From the NCBI GenBank assembly GCA_963576725.1, contig OY755244.1, forward strand, positions 36,000,609 to 36,064,608: DNA of 64,000 nucleotides. Reading direction: 5' to 3'. The notes under the pieces are model-generated. The model did not search any database. It had not been told where the DNA came from and saw only the letters and a program-made list of their open reading frames with translations. This document shows positions 25,440-40,400 of the stretch, piece after piece; the first letter of the stretch is position 1, and each line of letters opens with the position of its first letter. Source of the DNA: Azorinus chamasolen (Eukaryota > Mollusca > Bivalvia > Cardiida > Solecurtidae). The position numbers and the translations under genes are program-made.

Positions 25440-28400
25440 GCATGTATGTCTATCTGTCTACATGTCTGTCTATCTGTCTGCACACCTGTCATCTGTCTGT
25501 CTGTGTTTTTTGCCATACTTTTTACATCATATTTTGATAGCAGGTTCTGTTGTACATTCTAGTTTAATCTTAAGCTACCACCTGTCGATACGACTTACAA
25601 AAGTAGACTTCTCGTTTGATTGCTTAAACCTTTACCTGATAAAGAATCATGCAAGACTCTGCTCATTATGAATATTTATTATTAACCCGTTACTTTATAA
25701 ATAAGCCTTTCTATTCCTTTGCAAATGAAGCAGACTCAGATCAGATTGCTCCTATAAGAGCCGTCTAGTCAGGGTCTGCTCTGTTTGCTTAACCCATTCC
25801 CTCATATACTATTTTTAGATACAACCTCTTTGAATAAATCTACCGAAATGGAGCATTAACTAGAGAAAAGGAAATTTTTAGAATTTTGTAGTTTGAAACC
25901 ATTGTGATAAATAGTGCATTTGCTCATGTAGGAGCAAATGCTCTATTTATCACAATGGTTTCACAAAGTGACTTTTACAGAGTCATCAAAAGTCGTCAAT
26001 ATGAAGGAATAGGTTAAGAAACAATATAGATATGATTCTACAGTTTTTGCCATGGCCAATAAGTATTGTGTTCATGAGCCATTATAAATTTTAATTTAAT
26101 TAATATTCATGATGTCATTATTTCTTACACGAATATTCATGAAGTAAAGGGCTAATTTTAATTCTTGTAATAACTCTTTCCCTCATGTAAATGCTTTTTC
26201 AAACCTCTGCAAACAGAGTAAACCCAGATCAAACCTCTCCTGTAGGAACCTTCTGATCAGAATCTGCCCTGTTTGCTTATGGAATAAAAATGGTCTGATT
26301 CTATGTTTCTGCCATAGCGAAACATTCCTGTGTTCATATGTAATTCATATGTAATATGTAATTAATGTGTTCATGTAATTGATATGCATTATGTCATTAT
26401 ATTTAAATGAATATTCAGGAGGTAAAGCATTGGAGCTACTATTTACTTGTTGCAGGGAATCTTGATTTGTGTGCATGAAGTTCACTTCTGTTTTTAGCAA
26501 ATTTTCTCTTCGCATGCTTCAGTTCTCGAAATTATATTTTTATGCCTCCATCACTTAACCCTTTCCTTCATATAAACGCATTTTCACGTATTTGCAAACA
26601 GAGTAGACCCAGATCAGACGGCTCCTGTAGGAGCAGTCTGATCAGGGTCTGCTCTGTTTGCTAATGGAATTTGATAGATCTGTTTCTTTAGATTCTAAAA
26701 TGGCTACAATATTCAAACTTAAATGTTTTAATTTTTAACTATTTGTCCATAAATATTCAGTAGGTATTGAAGTTTGTAATAAATATAGAACGGTGAAAGG
26801 GTTAAAAGGGGAGCATATAAACTTGTCTTTGTCTGTCTGTCTGTCTGAATTTTTGTGTTGTGCATAACTCGAAAAATATTTGTCCTACAGACATGAAACT
26901 TAGTGAATATATTATTCAGAGTGTGAACATGTACATCTGGATATTTTCATCCAAATGCAATTAACATGGACAGAATTATGGTCCTTGATTGTGTGACAAC
27001 ATGGACAACAATGTTGTTGTATATAACTCTGAAAGTATTGGTCCTGAATGATGGAACCTTAGAAATTTATTAATCACATCAATTTGTAAACATGTTCACC
27101 TGGGTATTTTCCCCCAACTGCAATGAACATTGACAGCGTTATGGGCCTTAATGTTCTGGAAATTGGTGATTTTAAGTTTGTGTCACCTGTATCTCTGGAA
27201 CTATTAATGCTAGAATGATAAAAACCTTAAGAATGAATTATCAGCATGTAAACTGGTTCACCTGTGTATTTTCATCCAAACACATTTGAAGATAATGGAG
27301 ATATTGGCGTTACGGAAATTTGTGATTTTAAGTTTCGTGGCATATACAATGTAACTCTGAAACAATTACTGCTAGAATGATAAATCCTTATCAATGTTAT
27401 AATCAGCTGGTGCACCTCTGTATTTTCATCCAATCACATTGAACATTGATGGAGTTATGGGCCTTTATTTCTAAGATTATCAAGTTTTGTGTTGCATATA
27501 ACACTGAAACTATGAGTGCTAGAATTATGGAAGCTCAGGAATGTATTGATAATGGAGTGATGGGCCTTGATTTTGGGGAAATTGGTGATTTTAAGTTTGT
27601 GTTTCATTTAACTCTGAAACCATTACTGCTAGAATGAAGCTGCACAGGAAATATTGTAATAATGTCAGTAAACTTTTAACACAATGACATTACTACAAAT
27701 CTGTACTTCATGTTGTTGTTTTTGCATCAGGAATGTGACAAAGTTGGGGGCATCTGTGCCGATTGGATACATTTCTAGTTCTTGTCAATGTGCAAATTAT
27801 GTTGTCTGCTACAATTCTCAAAGTAATATTTCTTCCATTTCTTATAAACAAACAGTGTCAGTGTCTTACCTGGATCTGAACTATTCTCTGAGGTCATCAA
27901 ACATTTGTCCAAAGTGTTAAAATCATGACTCGGATAAAAATCAAGAATTATACACATACAAATGTTATTAACCCTTTCCTCCATAAATACGCTTTTCTAC
28001 ACCTCTTTAATAACCACTTCTTGAAACCGTTGTGATAAATAGAGCATTTGCTCTATTTATCACAATGGTTTCAAACTACAAAATTCTAAAATTTTACTTT
28101 TCTATAGTAAATGCTCCTTTTGGATAGATTCATTCAAAGAAGTTGGGTCCAAAAATAGCATATGGAGGAAAGGGTTAAAAGAGGCATGTGTTTGAAGGAT
28201 GGTTTATTTTCAGTATTCCATTTTATTTCAGATTCCCAGGCATTACAAAAGCAGAGGAGATGCTAAATGAGATTTACAACAACCAGAACCGTAATCGCAC
28301 ACGCCCCTGTGTACAGAGTAGGTCAGACATGTTCCGTGTGTTCAAGTACGATATCAACTCCGCGGCAGAAATGTCCGACCATACACAACCACTGCTGTTG

Positions 28401-31400
28401 ACAAGACACAGCGTTGTCCCAGGGATGTTCCTAGTGAGTATTCATTTTCTCTTTGTTCCTTATGAACCTTAGTTTAACACTTTACTCCATAAATACACAT
28501 TTCTACAACTTTGCAAACAGCGTAGACCCAGATAAGATGGCTCCTGCAGGAGCCATTTGATCAGGGTCTGCTCTGTTTGCTTAATTATGATATATTGTAG
28601 CTCAGATTCTGCAGTTTGTGCCAATGGCCAAAATTCCTTTGTCCATGTGCTGTTATAACAATCAAACCTCTTAACCCATTCCCACACATTTATGCCTTTT
28701 GACACCTCTGTAAATCATTTTTGAAACCTTTGTGATAAATAGAGCAATTGCTCCATAGGAGCAAATGCTCTATTTATCAGAATTTTTTTAAAAACTACAC
28801 AATTTAAAAAATGTCCTTTTCTGTAAATGCTCCTTTTCAATAGATTTATTCAATGAAGTTGGGTCTAAAAATAGCCTATGAGGGAATGGGTTAATATTCA
28901 TGATGCTATTATTTCTTACATGGATATTTATGGAGTAAATGATAAAAAAAACAACCTGATGGATTAGATGGATTAGTTTAACCCTTTCCCTGCTGGTTAA
29001 TAAAAACTGGCTCCTTTTTGGGGGGGATGATTTTTTTTTTTTGTTGAAATTTATCACTGAAGAAAATGAATTTCTAATACAAACAGTGCAGACCCTGATC
29101 CTTCAAGAGCCTTTTGATCTGGGTCTACACTGTTTGCAAGGGTCTTATATACTTGATTAATCATGGCCTACACTATTTGCCTCTCTATGTGTTTCCCTGT
29201 TCAATATTCATGTAAGAGTGACATCATGAATATTTATTAGCTAAATTTTCAAGGAAACTGTTTGCATTGACAAATACAATAGAATCATATCAACAGCAAA
29301 CAGAGCAGACCTCTGCAAACAGAGCAGACCCTGAACAGACGGCTCCTATAGGAGCCGTCTGATCTGGGTCTACTCTGTTTGCAATTGCGTGATAACACGT
29401 TTATATGAGGGAAAAGGTTAACTGGCACTAGATTGAAATATACTATAGTTCTATATGATAGGAGTAGAACTATAGTAGAACTATAGGTCCTATCATGCTA
29501 GTGTCATTGGTACCGGTATCATTCAAAGTTATCAAAATGATTCCAAAGTTGCTTTATCAGAAATTTTTCAAAATGAATGACAGAGGCAAATACAGAAAAT
29601 AATATTAACCCTTTCCTCCATAAATAGGCCTTTCTAAGCATCAGTAAAAATCAACTATTGAAACCATTGTGATATAGAGGATCTGTTGCGAGATCTTTTA
29701 AGATCACATGTTCCTAAACGAGCGATTTTCTTGGTGAGTTTAGGAACATGTGATTTTAAAAGACAGCGAGCATCAGATTCTTTTTCTCATATAACCAAAC
29801 AGTGCAGATCTAGATCTATTTTCGCCCTTTTAATGACATGTAAACATCGGTTTTCCTCCAGTTTGACGTCATATATGACGTCATACATATTCTAAAGTGT
29901 TCTTACACATGTTACTGATAAGAGAATCTTAACCCGTTGTTCTAACCCGGAGATAAGGGAAGTTATGTGAGAAAAATAGAGCATTTGCTCATATAGAAAC
30001 AAATGCTCTATTTATCACAATGGTTTCAAAGTACAAAATTCTAAAAAAAAAATCCTTGTCTCTAGTTAATGCTCCTTTTTTGGTAGATTTATTCAAAGTG
30101 GTAGGATCTAAAAATAGCTTATGAGGGAATGGGTTAATCCTTTTCCTGTTCTATGTTTATTTCAAATTTCAATACCTACTGAATAATCATGTACAAGATA
30201 GTTACAGTAAAACCTCTCTATAACGGCCACTAAATTACATCAAGTATTTTGTGTTAATGGCAGGTGGCTGCTTAAAGCAATGTGAAAGTAAAACAGAACA
30301 CTCCTATAGGAGCGTTCTGTTTTACTTTCACCTTGCTTTAAGCAACCACCTGCCCTATATACCAACTAATTAAAATAATTTAGTGGCCGTTATAGAGAGG
30401 TTTTACTGTATAATAAAATATGGAAGGTGGAACATTGCAGCCATTCTAAAAATAAAGAAACAGAAGGAGCCATCTGATCTGTTTCTTTTCTGTTTGCAAT
30501 TTGTGAAAAAGTGGATAAAAAAATGTATATAAAGGAAAGAGTTAAAATTTGGTTCTTTGTATTTTTCGCCAGATCTACTGTGATGGCAAGCTACTGTTCT
30601 GTGATCACATATTCAATGGTTATGGCAATACTAGGAAGGACTTCAAGAAACAAGTGATGAAGTCACGGCACGATGCCATCCACGGCTTCAGTCTCCCCAA
30701 AGACTTCAAGTTCAGGTAGGTCATGACTCTAGACCATTGCATTTTAACCCTTTGGATTCTGAATACTAACCTTTTCCTCCATAACTAAGCCTTTCTACGC
30801 CTCTGTAGTAGTCACTTCTTGAAACCATTGTGATAAATAGAGCATTTGCTCCAATAGGAGCAAATGCTCTATTTATCACAATGGTTTCGGAACTACACAA
30901 TTCTAAAATTTTCCTTTTCTGTAGTAAATGCTCCTTTTCGGTAGATTCAATCAAAGAGGATGGATCTAAAAATAGCCTATAGAGGAATGGGTTAAAACAC
31001 AGTGTTGATGATAGAGTCCCATTTCATATGAAAGGTTTGAATTTGGCCAGAGGATTATGGATGACAAACAGTTCAGATCCTGATCAAGAGCATTTGTTTT
31101 CCATATGCAAAGAGTCAATATTTATGCCCCTTCCAGATGAAAAGCAAGAATATTTTTTGTCTGCATTTTTGTTCCAAACTCACAAGTAATATGGATCTTA
31201 TAGGGATTTGGATTTTGAAAAAATAATACAGAACAGTTTCTCCATTTGAAATTCCCTTAACCCTTTACTCTGTATATTCTCCATATTGTTTTGCTTCAAA
31301 CTTTTAGCCTTGATAACCATAGAGCTAGCATCACCTTTGCTGCATGAATATTTATGGTAAAAATAATAACATCATGAATATTAATTAACTGGAGGTTTTA

Positions 31401-34400
31401 ATTGGCACTTTGAACACAGCAAATTTTATTGTAACAAAAACTATAAATTCAGATCAATAAGCAAACAGAGCAGGTCCTCCTGCAGGAGCCATCTGATCTG
31501 GGTCTCCTCTGTTTGAAAAGGCATTAACTCATTCCCTCCTAGACTATTTTTAGACCCAACCTCTTTGAATTAATCTACCGAAAAGGAGCGTTAACTAGAG
31601 AAAAGGAAAACAATAGAATTATGTAGTTTTGAAACCATTGTGATAAATGTAGCATTTGCTCCTTTTTATAATGGAGCAAATGCCTTATTTATCACAATGG
31701 TTTCCAAATGGGACTTTTACAGAGGCTCCAAAATGCGTCACTACACATGTAGGAGGGAATGTGTTAATAAACGTAGTTGTGGAGTAAAGGATGACCTGTT
31801 ACCATTACAAGAGTGGCAAACTGATTGAGGTTTGCAATCATGCTTATTGATAGAGTCATTTCCCTTTTAACCCTTTACTCTATAAATACGCCTTTCTATT
31901 CCTTTGCTAACAGAGTAGACCCAGATCAGACGGCTCCTATAGGATCAGGATCTGTTCTCTTTGCTTATGATATACATGTAATATAGATATGATTCTACTG
32001 TTTCTGTAATGGCCAACAAAAATTCATTTGTCTATGTGCAATTATAACAATAAATCCATTACCTCATATGCTATTTATTATATAATTTACTAGAGAAAAG
32101 GCAATTTTTAGAATTGTGTAGTTTTGAAACCCCTTTGATAATTTGAGCATTTGCTCCTATGGATCAAATGCTCTGTTTATCACAATGGTTTCAAAAAGTG
32201 ACCTTTACAGAGGCATCAAAAGGCATCAATATGAGGGAATAGGTTAATCTAATTAATATTCATGATGTCATTATTTCTTACATGGATATTCAATTTCATG
32301 GAATAAAGGGTTACTGTAATATTTGACTAGCAAAGTGTTAGCATTCATATGCTGAGCTCTTGACCATTGATTTCATGTGCTGTTCTTTCTATAGTCCCAG
32401 TAAAGGCAGAAGTGGCATGCGCTCAGCCTGGGGTGGCGAGATAGGGGGTGCTGGCGTGGACAAATACAGCAGCTCAGGCACGGTCATAGACATGGCCCTA
32501 CAGCCAATCCACCGACCATCATCATCATCCAGCGGACAAAGTAAAGAAATTCATCTAGATGCTGTCAGGTGTGTACTTAACTATAACATTTCAAAAAATA
32601 TTTTTCATTTTACTAAAAATGGTGAAAGACCTTTTCACTATTTCAGCACCTTTACATTTTGTTTCAGCTTCTAAACACTATGCAGTAAATCAGAATGTTC
32701 TCTTTCTATTATGTTTGTTAAATAATTTTCTTAGATTAACCCTTTAAAAGTAATGACAATATAGATATTAAATGACACAGTATGTTTTAGCGCTGGCAGA
32801 AACTGTAGATTTAGATGTATATTGTTTCATAAGCAATCAGAGCAGCCCCTGACCAGATGGCTCCAATAGGAGTCATCTGACCTGGTTCTACTCTTTTAGC
32901 AATGATGTCTAAATGTGTCTCTATCAGGTAAAGGGTTAACCCTTTACTCCATAAATATTCATTTCTATGCTTTTATAAATAGAGTAGTCCCAGATCAGAC
33001 GGCTCCTGTAAGAGCCATCTGATCAGGGTCTACTCAGTTTGCTTATGATATAATATAGATACGATTCTACAGTTTCTGCCATGGCCAAACATTCCTGTGT
33101 CCATTTTCTATTATAACAATTAATCTAATTGATGTTCATTATGTCATTATTTCTTGCATGAATATTCATGGAGTAAAGGGTTAATCAAATGTAAAACATG
33201 TACAGTAAAACCTCTCTATAACGGCCACTAAATTACACCAAGTATTTTGTGCTAAATGCAGGTGACTGCTTAAAGCAAGGTGAAAGTAAAACAGAAAGCT
33301 CCTGAAGGAGCGTTCTGTTTTACTTTCACCTTGCTTGAAGCAGTCACCTGCCCTAAATACCAACTAATTAACACAATATAGTGGTCGTTATAGAGAGGTT
33401 TTACTGTACTTAGTCTAATGACAACATTGATATTCTGCTGAGCATACTAAAGGTTTAGCAATGATATTATAATATGTAATCTCCATGCATGTGGAAAGGC
33501 TTGCCTCTGTCTGTAAATATTATTTTTCTTATATTTTTAGACAACTTATTATTGCACGTTTTAACCAAGAAACCACCATTAAATAATTACGTTGTATCGT
33601 TTTATAGTACATTATTACATAATTATGCTGAAGTACATTTTGCCTTTCATCTTGGATAAAGGACCAATCTCATTTTTAAGCGGTATAAACTAAGACTGTT
33701 GGAATGTCGGATGTAACTTGAAAGAAATTATTCATCATTTCTCACACTCAAGCCTTTGCCTTCTGTAACAAAAAATGTCTACTCAAAGTTGGACCTCTTC
33801 AGTTTTGACTATGTCAGAGCTGATTAACCCATTCCCTCATAGGTTATTTTTAGACTCAAACTCTTTGAATAAATCTACCGAAAAGGAGCATTTACTTGAA
33901 AAAAGAGACATTTTAGAATTGTGTAGTTTAGAAACCATTGTGATAAATAGAGCACTTGCTCCTAAGGAGCAAATGCTCTATTTATCACAATGGTTTCATA
34001 AAGTGACTTTTACAGAGGCGTCAAAAGGTATCAATATGAGGGAATGGGTTAGGCTTTTGGGTAACTACCGGTATTGACCAAGTGTCAAACAGCTTGGATC
34101 CTGATGAGATGCCAATCAGAGTGTCAAAAGATGTTGAAACCATTTGAGATGCCAAGTAAGTTGGCATCTTATCTGGATCCACACTGTTTGTGTGGGTACT
34201 CACAAATTTGCAGCTAGTATGCAAAGGTACTTTATAAGTAACTGAAATACTTTCATCTTCTTCAGCTTAAATTCTTCCTTGCAGTTATTTTTCTCCATTA
34301 ATCCATTCTCTCATATTGACGCCTTGGTCGCCTCTGTATAAGTCACTGTTTGAAACAGTTGTAATAAATACACCATTTGCTCCATAGGAGCAAATGCTCT

Positions 34401-37400
34401 ATTTATCACAATGGTTTCAAAACTACACAATTTTAAAATTTACCTTTCTGCTAGTAAATGCTCCTTTTCAGTGATTTATTCAAAGAAGCTGGGTTTAAAA
34501 AAATACCTTATGAGGAAATGGGATAATACAATCACTTTGTACAAGAGGTTGGATCAATTCTGATGAGACTGTGTCCTCACGAAAAGTTCACTATTCTTTG
34601 CACTAAACCATTGATATATTATATAGGAGTTATTGTAAGTGCATGATCATTTAATAACCCATTCCCTCATGGGTAATATTCAGATGAAACCTCTTTGAAT
34701 AAATCTACTGAAAAGGAACATCTACTAGAATTTTTTTAGAAGTGTGTAGTTTTGAAACTATTGTGATAAATAGAGCATTTTCTCCTATGGAGCAAATGCT
34801 CTATTTATTACAATGATTTAAAAAAAAAGTGGCATTTAAAGAAACCTCATAAGGCGTTAATATGAGGGAATTGGTTAAATTAAGGGAATGGTTTCATTAT
34901 CATGATTGTATATTGCATGGCATTTAACCTATATCCTGCCAATACAAAGAAAGCATCTAGCCATCCATGTCCCCAAAATTTTAAATGTAGTTTGACAGTA
35001 GGACCACTACTTGATTTGCAGGATGGAGGTTAATTCTTATGTGGCAACTGTTTGTTTATTTAGGCGAGCGGTATTAGGATTATAGCACCCACCAATTACA
35101 GGGAGAGGTAGTACACTATTGTGTCTTAAGTTACTAGTTTTTTTCCGTTGGTTCCTCGGTTCATTTTATGATCTGGTCTTTGATAAGAGTTGAAGAAATG
35201 AAACATTTATCTGTCAGAAAATAATCTATGATAAAATCAGTACAGAAAATTCTGTTCTTGATTTAACGAAGAAAACTGTGAAATTTCTCAGGAGTTTGTT
35301 TTTGAAATACAGTATACATGTATAGTTTGATATATATTAACCCTTTCCTTCATGAATATTTATGCTAGAAAGAATTACAGTATGAGTATTGAATCAACAT
35401 CATTTTTAACAAGGGAATTTTTAATTGTGACAGAAACCATAGTATCAGATCTATTATATTTCATAAGCAAACAGAGCAGACCCTGATCAGATGGCTCCTA
35501 CAGGAGCCATCTGATCTGGGTCTACTCTTTTTGCTAAGTCGTACAAAGGCGTATTCATGGAGTAAAAGGGTTAATTGATAATCCTGCCTTTGCAAACAAA
35601 GAAGACCCAGATCAGACAAGTCAAGTAAAATTTATTTGAAGTCGGAGGTTTAAAATAACAGTGATAGCTGTATGGTCAGGGTCTGCTCTGTATGCTTATA
35701 TGCTACAGATCTGATGTTGTTTGCCATGGCAATTTATATTTTTGCATTCTTAACCCTTTACTCCATAGATATGCTTTTCTATGCCTCTTTGCAAACAGTG
35801 TATCCCCAGATCAGACAGCTGTTATAGGAGCTGTCTGATCTGGGTCTGCACTGTTTGCACTCAGGATATTTTATCCTGCCTTTAATAAACATGATTTACC
35901 AAAATACTATTTGGGATAATACTATTTGCCATGGCATAAATTAATACATTAATCGGAGGATTATTTTCATAATGGGTGGAGTCTTGCATGAATATTCATT
36001 AGGTAAAGTTATTTATTCCCAAGCTGACTATTAACTCTTCGCTTGCTATTCACATCAATATACCTACCTTTAAATAGTGAAGACCCAGGTGAGACAGCTC
36101 CTGCAGGAGCTGTCTCATCAGGGTCTGCACTATTTACAAGTTGATTGTGCAGCCAGTGCACTCCACAGCAGTGATTGCACAGCGAAATTCGTGTACACAG
36201 TGAAGATATATGTAATTATACAACAGGGTATGGGTAAAGAAGGAGAAATGTATTTTAAAATCCAGCAAGAGAAGGGTTAACATTGTTGATAATATGAGCT
36301 ACATGCTGAGAAAATTTGAACTTGCCATGATCAGCAGCCATGTTGGAAATGTGACTACCAATATTGATTAACGTCTGATAATTTTACAACATATATGTAT
36401 ATATATATGGATGCCCTTTTATCATGACAGAATTCAGCTTGTAGATACATGTATACTCGTTGAAAATTTAACCCTTTCCCTCATATAAACGTGTTTTCAC
36501 ACATTTGCAAACAGAGTAGACCCAGATCAGACGGCTCCTTCAGTCTGATCAGGGTCTGCTCTGTTTGCTAATGGAATTTAAAAGATGTGTTTCTTAACTT
36601 TCTAAAATGACTACAATGTTCTACCTTCCATATTTCATTGTAACTGTTTTGTCCATGAATATTCAGTGGGTATTAAAATTTGGATAAACATAGAACAGGG
36701 AAAGGGTTACCACACACAGAGTCCTATTTCAACTCTTGTTAAGACCAGCAGCATGGTTCTAAGGTCTGAAAAGGAGCTGCCTTCCTTACTGTATGACATC
36801 CATACCTAAAGAAGGAACCTTTTTCACACCTGAAATATATACCTCTTCAATCCCTCTCTCCTTTAACTTGTTTATATCCCTTACAATTACAGTAATATCT
36901 TGTTAAACTCAACAAGTGTTTCCATGAATATTTATTTCAATTTACCCTTTCCGTCATATAAATGCCTTTTCAGGCATTTGTGAATTGAGTTGATTAGACC
37001 CATGTCAGTCGACTCCTATAGGAGCCATCTGATCAGGGTCTGCTCTGTTTGCTTTTGATGTGATATAGGTCTGATTCTACAGCTGTTCTCAAAGCAAAAT
37101 AAAAAATCCTTGAAAAGTTTACATTATAAAAGTTCAGCTAATAAATATCCATGATGTTATATTTTTTACATGAATACTGAACAGGGAAAGGGTTAAGTGA
37201 ATTGATAACAGTATCTGAGGGTGAGGATTCAGAATCTTTGAACCCAAAATGGACCCTTTCAATGCTGAACATTTAACCCTTCGCTTGCTATTCGCGTCAA
37301 TATACCCACCTGTAAATAGTGAAGACCCAGATGAGACAGCTCCTGCAGGAGCTGTCTCATCAGGGTCTGCACTATTTACAAGTGGATTGTGCAACCAGTG

Positions 37401-40400
37401 CACTCCACAGCAGTGATTGCACAGTGAAATACTTGTACACAGTGAAGATATATGTAATTATACAACAAGGCATGGGTAAAGAAGGAGAAATGTATTTTAA
37501 AATTCAGCAAGCGAAGGGTTAAACTGCAATGGCCAATTGTCGTTTGATTGCATTCAGTATGAAAGGATGTATTTTGCTAGAGGATTTTGAATGACAAACA
37601 GTGAAGACCCTGATCAGAGGGCTCCTCTAGGAGCCCTCTGATCTGGGTCTACCCTGCTTTATAAATGCCAGTACACTCATTTCCGACATTCAAAGGGCTC
37701 ACAAGACATTACTGTATTTTGTTAGACTTTCTTGGCGGAGGTTCTCTTTTCTATTTCAGGCAGTAACTTCTGTTTATATTTTAACCTTCTGATGCCTTTG
37801 CAAACAAAATGCTTACGGAATTCTGATAAATCTGATTCTACAGTTTCTGCCAAGGCAAATGTTTGTGTGCGTATACATGTACAGTGGAAATGAGGATGGC
37901 AAGATGGAATTTATGCAGAAACTCCAAAGGGGCATTAAACAGCCACTCATTTTTAGCTTGTCTGTTTTTCGAAGAAAAAAAACGAGCTGTTGAAACTGAC
38001 TTGGGTCTGCTCTGTTTACAAGTTTGCAAAGGCAAAAAAAGGTGTATTTATGGAGTAAAGGGTTAAGCCTTTACCAGATTAATATTCATGTAAGAAGTAA
38101 TGAATATTAATGAGTTGACTTTTTATAATGGCATTATGATTGAAGGAATTTTGGTCAATGTAGAAATTGTAGAACCAGAAATTAATGAGCAAACAGAGCA
38201 GACCTTTATTAGACAATTCCTGGAGGAGCCGTCTGATCTGGGTCTGCTCTGTGTGCAAAGGCATTGAAAGGCATATGTATGTAACAATTACGGGGTTAAA
38301 ACAAGTGAAAGATCTGCTTTTAGATTGAAGCAGGCCTTTTTTTGCAGATATAAATCAGAGCTACAGATAACGGTGCATACCCAAATACTAAAATCTACAT
38401 TTCTCCACCAAAACCTATACTGTGGCCACTCTTAAGATTCCTCCCTTTGAGACGATTCTAAAGACTGGTCACTGTATAGGCTTTGGTGGAAAAATAATGG
38501 AGCTGATCTTGAAAATGTTTAAATTTATGCATCTTATCTGGACCTCTGGATATAAATACTGCTTTTATGGGTAATTTATATATTATGTTAATTAGCTAGT
38601 TTGTTAAGAGTTACATTTGATTTTTCTTCATCTTTTCTTTTTCCCACACATGACCTCATCATGTGTCATGAACAGTCGCCTGCGATATAGACTAATCAGG
38701 CAAGTTCAGTCAGCATATGCTCGAGCCACCCCAAGATATGCTGATCTGATGGGCTTTACATGCAAGAATATCCCACCCACTGTAGGAGTTATGTCCCTTT
38801 GCAGTTGCCTCCGCAAAGCTTCTTGTTACTGTTTCTATGGCTACTGTAGGCTTCCGTTCTGTCTTTACTGTAGAAATGAAATTTTGCCCAAAAAGTGTGA
38901 TTTGTCAGAATGCTCTTTGTGATTATGATGTTTTTTTAACCCTTTCCATAAATACGCCTTTCTACGCCTCCGTAATAACCACTTCTTGAAACCATTGTGA
39001 TAAATAGAGCATTTGCTCCTATAGGAGCAAATGCTCTATGTATCACAAGGTTTCAAACTACATAATTCTAAAAAAATCCTTTTCTCTAGGTAATGCTCCT
39101 TTTGGGTAGATTCATCCAAAGAGGTTGGGTCTAAAATAGCCTATGGAGGAAAGGGTTAAACATTTCTTTTATATCATTTTCACTCTTTGAATACTAAATT
39201 TTTTAAGTGGAATGTCCCATCATTTTCTAATGCTAGAGTCCATTTTGTATGAAATAGAGGATTTTGAATGGCAAACAGTGCAGACCCTTATCAGAATCAT
39301 CCTGTAGAAGCACTCTGATCTGGGTCTACATTGTTTGCACATTAGAACACTTGTTTCCCACATTCCTATTGTCAAAACTTAGCCCTTTCCCTGTTCTATA
39401 TTTATTACAAATTTCTTTACCTCCTGAATGTTCATGGACAAAATAGTTATAATGAAATATGGAAGGTAGAACATTGTAGCCATTTTAGAAAGTAAAGAAA
39501 CAGATCTATCAAATTCCATGAGCAAACAGAGCAGACCCTGATCAGACGGCTCCTATAGGAGCCGTCTGATCTGGGTCTACTCTGTTTGCAAATGCGTGAA
39601 AACACGTTTATATGAGGGAAAGGGTTAAATATTTTTGTCAATTCTTTTCTGTTAAAATAATTTATGAAAGAACAAAATCAATTAATTTCACTTGCGCTTT
39701 TATGGCATTTTGTTAGAATTCAGGATAACTATACACAAGTTTATGAATGGATTTACATCTTAGATAAGCATTTTAATGCCTTCGCAAACAGAATAACCGC
39801 AAATTAGACAGCTCCTGTAAGAACTGTCTGATCAGAGTCTGCTCTGTATGCTTATGATCTGATTCTACATTGTCTGACTAAAACTGTTGTATACCATGAT
39901 AGAAAAATATCTATTAAATACAGTAAAACTTCGATTATTCGAACACTAAAATACGTATTATTAACGATCTTTAAGACAGGTGGCAGCTTAATGCATGGTG
40001 AAAGTCATGCAGAAAGCTCCTCCAGGAGCTTTCTGCCTGACTTTCACCATGCATTAAGCAGCCACCTACCTAAAAGGGTCTAAATTCTTCTATACAGAAA
40101 ATTCGAATAATCAAGATTTTAGCTGTAATCATGTTACCATGAATTCTTGTATAAATACATGTACATGTATTCATTCATAAGGTATAGTATAATTCATTCA
40201 AGCTATATAAAATATAAAATTTAACTACCGTATTTGAAGTAGCCATCTGGACACAAAAATAAGACAAGCTTTGCCTAAGTGACATGACGTTGTATTGTTT
40301 AACTTGGAATGTGTACTTTGTGAGATAAAAGGTTGTTGTTTATGGGTTAGGGTGTAGAATAGAATTTAATGCAATGGTGCTTTATCTAACAAATGTGGCT

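Noticed and set aside
25118..25671. Long Ser/Leu ORFs in all three + frames
   Set aside because: Produced by the (CT)n microsatellite.
27731..27870. Possible exon NVTKLGASVPIGYISSS after TTTTGCATCAG
   Set aside because: No donor gives a phase compatible with 28232, while exon 22342 joins 28232 directly in phase and yields a sensible peptide.
30721..30765. TTTTAACCCTTTGGATTCTGAA as a separate TTAA element
   Set aside because: Only a left-end-like string is present before the CTAACC end of the A element; no matching right end.
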